Shown here: piece by piece, positions 1 through 5,921 of the stretch | Layout: each line of letters opens with the position of its first letter | Numbering within the stretch: position 1 is the stretch's first letter | Assembly: GCA_030916665.1 (NCBI GenBank) | Contig: JAUPWC010000593.1 | Span: 1-8,475 of the forward strand | DNA length: 8,475 nucleotides | From: Verrucomicrobiota bacterium | GTDB lineage: Bacteria; Verrucomicrobiota; Verrucomicrobiia; Opitutales; Opitutaceae | Direction of reading: 5' to 3' | Program-made: the position numbers and the translations under genes | Notes under the pieces: model-generated | Databases searched by the model: none | What the model saw: the letters and a program-made list of their open reading frames with translations, nothing else | Told to the model about the DNA's origin: nothing

Positions 1-939
1 CTGACCCCCGCCAAGACCAACTCCGCCCTCAATCGGAAAGAAACCAGCTATGCCGGCTACGTGGACCAGGTTTTCGAACGCGGCGATTGGGATGTGCGCA
101 CCGGGCTGCGGTTCGAACGGGACGGCTTTGCCGACGAAAGCTTCGTGGCGCCCCGGTTCGGCGTCAATTGGCGGCCGGGCGACACGATCAGGTATTTTGC
201 CACCGCCGGGCTCTTTCATCAGTCGCCCCGGTTTTTGCAACTCGCCGCCAACGCCGCGAACTCCCTTAAGAACGAGGAGATCACGCACGGTAGTATCGGC
301 TTTCAGTATTATCCGAACAAACGCTGGTCGGTATTGGCCGAAGCCTATTATCAAAACCTCGACAACCTGGTGGTAAACCTTGATCGAGTCCGCGGCACGT
401 TTGCCAACATCGGTGACGGCACATCGTATGGCCTGGACCTCGTGGTCAACGGCACGATTCGCGAAGGCCTTTACACCACCGCCACCTACTCTTACAACGA
501 TGCCGTGATCGACCGGAAAGACGGTCGTGGTGACGTCGTCGCCGACTTCAGCCGCGAGCATGTCGCGACCCTCGGCCTGACCTGGGAGATCAGCGACCGC
601 TGGAAGGTCGGCGCGCGCTACAAATATCTTTCCGGCCGACCCTACGACGACTTTGTGATTCACCCCGACGTGCTGGGACCGGGACAACCGCTGCGTTACT
701 CGAAGGAGATCACGGCGCGCAATGTCGGTCGCAACAGCGCTTACGGCCAGTAGAACGTTCGCGATGAATATCGGATCTCCTTTGGCCCCATAGACGTCAC
801 AACCTTTAATGAAGTCATCAACGTAACGGCCGCGTCGTCGAGCGACGGCTCCGAGTTTGACTACCGCCGCGGCGTTCCTGTGGAAGACGAGAGCGAAGCC
901 GAGCCGCTCCTTGGTCTGCGTCTGGATTACGCCTGGTAA
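1..939 (+). pseudogene. TonB-dependent receptor, C-terminal part, interrupted by in-frame TAG
   Basis: This is the C-terminal beta-barrel part of an outer-membrane TonB-dependent receptor, a family that takes up siderophores, cobalamin or glycans using energy from TonB-ExbBD. The frame is open from base 1, so the gene starts outside the window. It gives 250 residues of alternating polar/aromatic strands, with motifs such as YFATAGLFHQSPRF, GTSYGLDLVVNG, LGLTWEISDRWKVGARYKYLSGRPY and ITARNVGRNSAY. TAG at 751-753 then stops it. The same frame continues for 61 more residues, with receptor-like sequence (VRDEYRISFGPIDVTTFNEVINV, GLRLDYAW), to TAA at 937-939. It ends in Trp, the terminal aromatic used for barrel assembly. 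A normal receptor would have Leu, Ser or Gln-type residues at the TAG, so one base change explains it. Truncation at 751 would remove the last strands, so I call it a recent pseudogene. A sequencing error or suppression is possible. Substrate is not deducible. Confidence 0.85.
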
Positions 940-942
940 GGG

Positions 943-983
943 GGAGCAAGGCCAAGCGTAAGAGATCAGCCAGGGCTTGCTCC
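943..983. repeat. Weak inverted repeat just after the receptor stop
   Basis: GGAGCAAG at 943-950 is the exact reverse complement of CTTGCTCC at 976-983, with a 25-nt loop. It begins four bases after the receptor TAA, where a transcription terminator would be expected. No T-run follows, and the right arm overlaps sequence that resembles the leader of the lactonase at 4836. Terminator function is only a possibility. Confidence 0.25.
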
Positions 984-1115
984 TGCGACTGGACCAACGG
1001 TAAACGTCCTCCCGCCCTTGCCAACCGGAAGCGTTTTTGCGCTTCTATAGCCCATGCCCCTCGCCACCAGCCTGCTCATCTTCCTCGGCACCTAAACCCC
1101 GAATGGCTGCCGCGT
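974..1115 (+). pseudogene. Lactonase 5' remnant with leader (partial duplicate of the 4836 gene)
   Basis: This is a decayed copy of the start of the lactonase gene at 4836. From ATG at 1054 the frame reads MPLATSLLIFLGT, then TAA at 1093-1095, then TPNG. The intact gene begins MALTTGLLIFLGTYTPANG. The TAA replaces TAC (Tyr14), and one codon is missing between TP and NG. Similarity runs into the leader: the 12-mer CGCCCTTGCCAA lies 41 bp before this ATG (1013-1024) and 43 bp before the intact one (4793-4804), and a GGCTTG-containing stretch lies 80 and 88 bp before. Similarity fades near 1115, so the rest of the gene is absent. It lies 115 bp after the receptor's true end, which suggests an older receptor-lactonase pair. 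The match to the downstream gene is direct; the evolutionary history is inferred. Confidence 0.75.
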
Positions 1116-1124
1116 GGGGAAGAG

Positions 1125-1319
1125 GTGCCCGAAAAACTGCATGCGTGCATCGTCAAACTTCGATAACGCCATGCCGATCGCGGCCGGAGAACGTCCACCG
1201 CCGACCTCGAGGCCGATCTACGAGCTCGCCGCCAGAAGACTCTTCTTCATTTGAGTGACAAAGCTCTGGATGAGTATGAGGAATTAACCGATGCCATTTT
1301 GGAGCAGAGGGAGCGCTGA
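1125..1319 (+). pseudogene. Possible broken short helical ORF
   Basis: One frame from GTG at 1125 reads VPEKLHACIVKLR, then TAA at 1164-1166, then continues open as a charged, helix-like stretch (TADLEADLRARRQKTLLH, LSDKALDEYEELTDAILEQR) to TGA at 1317-1319. The second part, with heptad-like Leu, Glu and Arg spacing, looks like real coding sequence, possibly a coiled coil. I do not recognise a family. There is no clear ribosome binding site, and the gene may have begun further left in sequence now replaced by the lactonase remnant. The alternative ATG-started frames across this stretch are short and low in complexity. Treat it as a fragment of an unknown gene or as chance. Confidence 0.35.
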
Positions 1320-1342
1320 GAGCCGAACCAACAACTCCACGT

Positions 1343-1365
1343 CTGACTATTGACCAATCAGTCAG
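1343..1365. promoter_or_regulatory. Hairpin/palindrome upstream of the broken ORF at 1379
   Basis: CTGACT (1343-1348) pairs with AGTCAG (1360-1365), and ATT (1349-1351) pairs with AAT (1356-1358). This leaves a GACC loop and a single bulged C at 1359, so the stem is nine base pairs with one bulge. It ends 13 bp before the ATG at 1379. It could be an operator or attenuator for that ORF, or a terminator for the frame ending at 1319, but no T-run follows on either strand. Function is unproven. Confidence 0.35.
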
Positions 1366-1378
1366 CCCCCCAAAGCCC

Positions 1379-1576
1379 ATGACTCCGCCGAAATCCCAAC
1401 AGGCCTTCCAGCTGAAGACCCTGTTCATGGGTTCCGACGGCACGATCCCGGAGCGCTAGGCCCGGACCGTGGACAAGAAGCAGCTGGCCGCCTGGATCAA
1501 GGAGGGCCTCATCGCCCACCGGCGCGCCGAAAAAGGCTACGCCCTCACCCCCAAGGGCGAAGCCAAGATCAGGTAA
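1379..1576 (+). pseudogene. Small unrecognised ORF with in-frame TAG, possibly winged-helix-like
   Basis: From ATG at 1379 the frame encodes 26 residues (including QQAFQLKTLFMGSDGTIPER), then TAG at 1457-1459. It continues open for 38 more residues (ARTVDKKQLAAWIKEGLIAH, RRAEKGYALTPKGEAKIR) to TAA at 1574-1576. The part after the stop has the feel of a small helix-turn-helix or winged-helix fold: a short helix, then GLI, then GYALTPKGE as a wing-like strand pair. I cannot name the family. The full product would be about 65 residues. Sequence on both sides of the TAG looks coding, and CAG or TAC to TAG is a single-base change. Its 3' end overlaps the 3' end of the minus-strand pseudogene by 8 bp (1569-1576), a convergent layout. 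A hairpin lies just upstream. Confidence 0.5.
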
Positions 1577-2067
1577 CCCGACCCAAGAGCATCTTCAGCG
1601 CGCCGAGCGCAAACAGCAGGGCAACCAACGTGAGCGGCCAGAAGCGAACCGGCATACGGCAGACGTCGCGGGCGCCTTCGCCCATCGCCTCCCACGCGCG
1701 CCCGGTGGCCCACATCGCGGGAATGATCAGCCCACCCAGGCCGATAGCTTGGAAAATTCCGGCAACTTTTGCACCTTTTCGCCCCCGAAAATGATCAGCC
1801 CGGCCATCGCGACCACACAGAGCAGCACGAACAGCATCGTCTTGGCCACTTCGCCGGGTGTCTTCGCCGCCTGCAGAAAAAATTAATGGGCTCCACGTTG
1901 GGCGGTTTGAGCAGGCCCGGCTCGTGTCGCAATCGCCGCACCCCCGCCGCCTCCGCCGCGATGTCGGGCGGAGTGTCGTTCGGGTTCTTCTTGGCGGCTT
2001 CCTGCCTGGCGACACTGAACCCTGAGTGATTCGACGATTCTTCCTGAAAATTCCCGCTTCCTGTCAT
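1569..2067 (-). pseudogene. Small membrane-protein gene broken by two homopolymer frameshifts
   Basis: Three minus-strand frames join into one plausible protein. Segment 1 (about 2018-1880) reads KKNPNDTPPDIAAEAAGVRR then EPGLLKPPNVEPINF. Segment 2 (about 1880-1755) reads LQAAKTPGEVAKTMLFVLL then CVVAMAGLIIFGGEKVQ. Segment 3 (about 1755-1569) reads FQAIGLGGLIIPAMWATG and ends VRFWPLTLVALLFALGALKM and a few residues before TGA. Each junction falls at a homopolymer: the A-run at 1877-1882 and the A-run at 1753-1756. Adding one base to each restores a continuous frame. The joined protein has a soluble N-terminus and two or three hydrophobic helices, so it would sit in a membrane. I do not recognise the family. 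The start is unclear: ATG at 2067 is in frame but lies inside the direct repeat, and no start codon sits where segment 1 begins to look conserved. Sequencing error in homopolymers is a rival explanation. Confidence 0.6.
2018..2066. repeat. 49-bp direct repeat, copy A, upstream of the histidine kinase
   Basis: This block aligns without gaps to 4623-4671, with 42 of 49 bases identical. Both copies begin AACCCTGAGTGA and end TTTCCTGTCA or CTTCCTGTCA. It ends 57 bp before the kinase ATG and lies at the upstream end of the broken minus-strand membrane gene. Weaker similarity may extend leftward (TTCTT followed by GCC/GGC blocks). It may be a shared regulatory element, the 5' region of a minus-strand gene family, or a duplication footprint. 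Confidence 0.75.
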
Positions 2068-2109
2068 TTTGGGAAATCGAATTCATGCCGCTCTCGATTG
2101 TGCCGATGT

Positions 2110-2114
2110 AAGGG
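2110..2114 (+). promoter_or_regulatory. Ribosome binding site fixing the kinase start at 2123
   Basis: AAGGG lies 8 nt before ATG at 2123. A longer in-frame opening exists from TTG at 2069, but it adds 18 residues with no hydrophobic or signal character in front of the first membrane helix and has no good upstream site. The ATG at 2123 puts MSLHFRLITLILALFSLLVG directly at the N-terminus, as expected for a membrane-anchored sensor. Confidence 0.6.
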
Positions 2115-2122
2115 CGATACCC

Positions 2123-4522
2123 ATGTCTCTTCACTTTCGCCTAATCACCCTGATTCTGGCCCTGTTTTCATTGCTGGTCGGCGGACTGTGGCTGCAGGAC
2201 AGGCTGGAGAACGACAAATTGGTCGCCTTGCAGAAGCAGGTGCAATCGGCGATGGTTGAACTCGCCAGCAGCCAGGTGGAATTGATCAGCCAACCCGTGC
2301 GGGTGATGAATGAGGACTATTCGCCTTGGGATGAAATGGTGGCCTTCGTGCGCAACCCCAATCCGGAATGGTGGCGGAGCAACATCGAAACGGGTTTCTC
2401 CACCCACGAGGTGGATCTGATCGTGGTCCTCGCCCCTAATGGCACCTTGGTCCATTCAGGAGGAGTCTTGCCGGACAACCAGGCTGCCACCGCCCACCTG
2501 CTCGAGACCTTCAAGGGGCACCTCCCCACCGGCATGGATTACATGCATTTTTATGACGAGTTTGATGGGGGCCTGCTGGAAGTGCGTCTTGCTCCGATCC
2601 GCCCCTCCGATCGGACCATCGAGGTGTCGGCCCCCATGGGATGGTTCAGCAACACGCGGATCTGGCGCGAAGTTCACCTGAAAAAACTCGGCAAGCTGAT
2701 GAATGCCGAGGTGAGCTTGGTCAGCACGCCAAAGAAGCCCACCGATCTGGAAACCGTGGTCGCCGACTTGCCCTTTCGAAACATTCGCGGCGAGACCCTC
2801 CGCTGGCTGCAGGTCGAGAAGCGCGACCCGAACCTGGTCCTCGCCCGACGCGACGCCCGCCAGGACATGATCCTGCTCGCGGTGTTCAGTCTCTCCGTCA
2901 TTGCCGTCCTCTTCTTCGCGATCCGGACCTGGGTGCTGAAGCCGCTCGGGTTGCTCGAAGCCAGCCTGCGCCTGCACGATGCATCGCCCTTGGCGCCCCT
3001 CATCCAATCCCCGGGCGAGTTCGGCAACCTGGGGCGGATGATCGATGCTCACTTCCGTCAGGAGGATACCCTTCGTCAGATTTACCAGGCGTTCAACGCC
3101 ATTGACGAAGCGGTGTTCATCATCGATGCAAGCAATCGCCGGATCCAGCACGTCAACCACGGCGCCACCCGGCTGCTCGGCGCCGCCCCGGGCACGCTGC
3201 AGGAAAGCGGACTGGAAAAACACCTGGCACCCCCTCCCGCCGGGATCACCGACGGCACTTGGCTACGCCGGGCGGACGGAAAGCTGGTGGAGGTGGAAAT
3301 ACGCGAGCAGACCATCACGGGAAAATCGGCCCAACAGCTCACCGTCGTGGTGGCCCGGGATATCAGCGAACGGCGGGAAACGGTGCAGAAGCAGCTCCGC
3401 GCCCAGCGCCTGGAGAGTCTCGGCACCCTCGCGGGAGGGGTGGCCCATGACATCAACAACATGCTGACCCCGATCGTGCTCATGCTCGATGACCTGCAGC
3501 AGAACCGGCAGCTGCCGGATCGCACGGTATTGAGCACCGTGCAATCCAGCGTCAGAAGGGCCGCCAACATCCTCCGCCAATTGCTCACATTCGGCCGGGG
3601 TTACGAAGGCGAGCGCACCCCGATCGATCTGAAGCAGCTCATCGAGGACTCGAACCGGATCGTCGCGAGCACCTTTCCCAAGTCGATCCGCGTCGTGCTG
3701 GATCTGCCGGCCGCCCTGCCCAGCCTGATCGGCGACCCGACCCAGCTTCATCAGGTTTTCCTCAACCTTTTGGTCAATTCGCGGGACGCCATGCCCAATG
3801 GCGGCACGATCACCATCAAGGCAAGCACGCTTCGGCTTGCGCCCGCCGATGTGACCGTCTGGCCGGGGGCGACACCCGGCAACCACGTGCGGATAGACGT
3901 CATGGACACCGGCACGGGCATTCCGGCCGAGGTCCTCGACAAGATTTTCGATCCCTTTTTCACGACCAAGGCGGTGGACAAGGGCACCGGCCTCGGGCTT
4001 TCGTCCTCCCTCGGAATCGTGCGCGGCCACGGCGGTATGATCAAGGCCAGCTCCGCTCCCGGCGAGGGGGCATGCTTCAGCCTGATCTTGCCATACACGG
4101 ATCAGACGCCGGTGCCCGACGCGCCGGCCGAGAGCCGCCCGACGGAGAAAAAGATCAACGGCCGAAACATCCTCGTGGTGGAGGACGAACCGACCATCCG
4201 CAATCTCCTGCAACGCTCTCTGGAACGCCTCTCCTTCAAGGTGCTGGTGGCAAAGAACGGCGACGAAGGCCTGGAGTTGTTCGTCCGACATCGCCTGGAG
4301 ACGGGCCTGGTCATCACCGACCTTAACATGCCCGGGATGCATGGCCTGACCCTGCTGCGCGAGATCCGCCAGCGCTCACCCGAGGTGCCGATATTGGTCA
4401 TGGGCGGACGGATCGATGACGAAACTTCGACCGCACTCCAACAAGCCGGGGTATCCGGCACCATCAACAAGCCGTTTGATTACGCGGAAATCGTGCAGGC
4501 GGTGAACCGACTCCTGGGCTAG
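2123..4522 (+). CDS. CHASE4-PAS hybrid sensor histidine kinase with C-terminal receiver
   Basis: A 799-residue inner-membrane hybrid histidine kinase. It has a membrane helix at about residues 5-24 and a periplasmic sensor to about 248 carrying the CHASE4 hallmark DYSPWDEM (65-72) and later VDLIVVLAPNGTLVHSGG. A second helix follows at 249-268, then a linker and a PAS domain at about 320-418 (FNAIDEAVFIID to DISERRE). The phosphoacceptor is His442 in GGVAHDINNM. The ATP-binding domain has N-box Asn552 (NLLVNSRDAM), Asp595 (MDTGTGIP), FDPFFTTK (609-616) and GTGLGLSS (from 621). The receiver, about 681-798, has Glu687/Asp688, phosphoacceptor Asp733 (ITDLNMPGM) and Lys783 (INKPF). The usual Thr/Ser is Gly761 (LVMGGR), exactly 22 residues before the Lys as in CheY. 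There is no DNA-binding output domain and no response regulator next door, so the partner is unknown. All kinase motifs are intact. It sits between two direct repeats and may regulate neighbouring genes; its ligand cannot be told. Confidence 0.95.
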   Translation: MSLHFRLITLILALFSLLVGGLWLQDRLENDKLVALQKQVQSAMVELASSQVELISQPVRVMNEDYSPWDEMVAFVRNPNPEWWRSNIETGFSTHEVDLIVVLAPNGTLVHSGGVLPDNQAATAHLLETFKGHLPTGMDYMHFYDEFDGGLLEVRLAPIRPSDRTIEVSAPMGWFSNTRIWREVHLKKLGKLMNAEVSLVSTPKKPTDLETVVADLPFRNIRGETLRWLQVEKRDPNLVLARRDARQDMILLAVFSLSVIAVLFFAIRTWVLKPLGLLEASLRLHDASPLAPLIQSPGEFGNLGRMIDAHFRQEDTLRQIYQAFNAIDEAVFIIDASNRRIQHVNHGATRLLGAAPGTLQESGLEKHLAPPPAGITDGTWLRRADGKLVEVEIREQTITGKSAQQLTVVVARDISERRETVQKQLRAQRLESLGTLAGGVAHDINNMLTPIVLMLDDLQQNRQLPDRTVLSTVQSSVRRAANILRQLLTFGRGYEGERTPIDLKQLIEDSNRIVASTFPKSIRVVLDLPAALPSLIGDPTQLHQVFLNLLVNSRDAMPNGGTITIKASTLRLAPADVTVWPGATPGNHVRIDVMDTGTGIPAEVLDKIFDPFFTTKAVDKGTGLGLSSSLGIVRGHGGMIKASSAPGEGACFSLILPYTDQTPVPDAPAESRPTEKKINGRNILVVEDEPTIRNLLQRSLERLSFKVLVAKNGDEGLELFVRHRLETGLVITDLNMPGMHGLTLLREIRQRSPEVPILVMGGRIDDETSTALQQAGVSGTINKPFDYAEIVQAVNRLLG

Positions 4523-4835
4523 CCGGCAAGGCGCGCCCATCTCGGGAGCTGCGCTCCGCGGGTTGTTGCCTCTCGGTGAGGCCTTTCTTCGCCATGTCCG
4601 CCCAAGTTGCCCCAACCCCGTAAACCCTGAGTGAGTCGATGATCCGTCCTGAAAAATCCAGTTTCCTGTCAGTCACGACGATATCCGGGCCTACTTGAAA
4701 AACCGGGCGCTGAGGACCACCGTCATACGAACGATGCCCGGAGGCGGGGCTTGAATCCTGCCGCAATCAAAGCAAGCCAAGGTCCGTACCCGCGCCCTTG
4801 CCAAAGGCACGGGATTCCCCCTCTCTCCCAGTGTG
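4523..4835. other. Intergenic region with lactonase leader and repeat B
   Basis: This 313-bp stretch between kinase and lactonase holds no convincing gene. It contains repeat B (4623-4671) and, at 4748-4835, the lactonase leader that resembles 974-1053. Within that leader GGCTTG (4748-4753) and CAAGCC (4773-4778) can form a 6-bp stem. On the minus strand, ATGGCGAAGAAA just beyond repeat B (start near 4594) opens a short frame reading MAKKGLTERQ that soon loses protein character. Its position relative to the repeat mirrors AAKKNPND beside repeat A, so it may be a relic of the same minus-strand gene family. I saw no strong terminator after the kinase; only a 5-bp stem at 4545-4557 without a T-run. 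Confidence 0.5.
4623..4671. repeat. 49-bp direct repeat, copy B, upstream of the lactonase
   Basis: Ungapped partner of 2018-2066 in the same orientation, with seven mismatches. It ends 164 bp before the lactonase ATG. Together the copies flank the kinase gene, and each lies upstream of an intact plus-strand gene. No transposase or target-site duplication is visible, so an insertion-sequence origin is not supported. Confidence 0.75.
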
Positions 4836-5921
4836 ATGGCCCTTACGACCGGTCTGCTCATCTTTCTCGGCACCTACACCCCGGCCAACGGCGAAAGCCG
4901 CGGTATCTACGCCGTGCGGCTCGATTCTGCGACCGGCACGCTCAGCGAGCCCGTGCTCGTGGCCGAGACGCCCAACCCCACCTTCCTGGCGTGGCATCCC
5001 GATGGTCGCACGCTCTACGCCCTGAGCGAGAGCGACAGTGTCAACGGCCGGCCCGGCGGCGCGCTCACCGCTTTCCGCTATGACCCGGCCGCCGGCACGC
5101 TGACCAAGCTCAACACCGAGTCCACCGGCGGCATCGGCCTCACCCACGTTGGGATCGACGCCACCGGCCGCACGGCGGCGGTCATCAGCTACAGCGGTGG
5201 TTACGTCGCGTCGTTTCCGCTCAAGGCCGACGGCTCCCTCGGCGCCCGCACCACGTTCCTCCCGCACACCGGCACGCTCGGCCCCAACACCAAACGGCAG
5301 GACAAGCCCCACCCGCACTCGGTCACTTTCTCGCCCGACAACCGCTTCGTCTATATCTGCGACCTCGGCCTCGACCGCGTCGTTCACTACAAGCTCGACC
5401 CGGCTACGGCCACCCTCACGCCCGCGGGCGAGGCCGCGTCCTTGCCCGGCGCCGGCCCGCGCCACAGCAAATTCACGTCGGACGGAAAATTCCTCCACGT
5501 CATCGGCGAGCTGAACGGCAGCGTCGAAACCTTCAGCGTCGATGCCGCCACCGGCGCACTCACCCGCGTGCAAGCCGTCGCCACCCTGCCGGACGATTTC
5601 ACCGGCGAGAACACCTGCGCCGAGATTCGCCTGAGCCCCGACGAGCGTTTCGTCTATGGCTCGAACCGCGGCCACGACAGCCTGGCCGTCTTCTCGCGCG
5701 ACGCCGCCTCCGGCAAGCTGAGCCTCGTCGAGATCGTGCCCACCGGCGGCAAACACCCGCGCAACTTCAACCTGTCGCCCGACGGCCGCTGGCTCGTCTG
5801 CGGCAACCGCGACAGCGACAACGTCACGGTCTTCGCCCGCGACGCCGCCACCGGCCGCCTCACCCGCACCACGCAGACGCTGAAAGTGCCGCAAGCGGTC
5901 TGCGTGCTGTTCGCGCCCTAG
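4836..5921 (+). CDS. Lactonase family protein (6-phosphogluconolactonase-type seven-bladed propeller)
   Basis: A 361-residue protein of the lactonase family (Pfam Lactonase type, as in YbhE/Pgl), usually about 330-390 residues. Members hydrolyse 6-phosphogluconolactone in the oxidative pentose phosphate pathway or related sugar lactones. The N-terminus MALTTGLLIFLGTYTPANG contains the family's F(L/V)GTYT signature. Repeated blade motifs follow: HPDGRTLYALSE (54-65), HPHSVTFSPDNRFVYICD (159-176), GAGPRHSKF (205-213), ENTCAEIRLSPDERFVYGSN (258-277) followed by RGHDS, and GGKHPRNFNLSPDGRW (304-319). DxATGxL turns separate the blades. There is no clear signal peptide, so it is probably cytoplasmic. 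A GTG at 4833 is adjacent, but I chose ATG at 4836 because the degenerate copy at 1054 aligns there with ATG and there is no strong ribosome binding site to decide. The 3' end overlaps lnt by 4 bp, tail to tail. Family call is firm; exact substrate is not. Confidence 0.9.
   Translation: MALTTGLLIFLGTYTPANGESRGIYAVRLDSATGTLSEPVLVAETPNPTFLAWHPDGRTLYALSESDSVNGRPGGALTAFRYDPAAGTLTKLNTESTGGIGLTHVGIDATGRTAAVISYSGGYVASFPLKADGSLGARTTFLPHTGTLGPNTKRQDKPHPHSVTFSPDNRFVYICDLGLDRVVHYKLDPATATLTPAGEAASLPGAGPRHSKFTSDGKFLHVIGELNGSVETFSVDAATGALTRVQAVATLPDDFTGENTCAEIRLSPDERFVYGSNRGHDSLAVFSRDAASGKLSLVEIVPTGGKHPRNFNLSPDGRWLVCGNRDSDNVTVFARDAATGRLTRTTQTLKVPQAVCVLFAP

Noticed and set aside
751..753. Genome-wide reassignment of TAG as sense
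   Set aside because: TAG ends the intact kinase, lactonase and lnt at sensible places, and TAA also interrupts neighbouring fragments.
2069..2122. Upstream TTG start for the kinase
   Set aside because: It adds 18 unhelpful residues before the membrane helix. ATG 2123 has an AAGGG site at good spacing.
3263..4342. 359-codon minus-strand open frame inside the kinase
   Set aside because: Shadow of the kinase. All H, N, G1, F, G2 and receiver motifs are on the plus strand.
4545..4557. Terminator after the kinase
   Set aside because: Only a 5-bp GGAGC/GCTCC stem with a 3-nt loop and no T-run; too weak to list as a terminator.
2018..4671. Composite transposon or insertion sequence around the kinase
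   Set aside because: The flanking repeats are only 49 bp, direct and diverged. No transposase, terminal inverted repeats or target duplication is visible.
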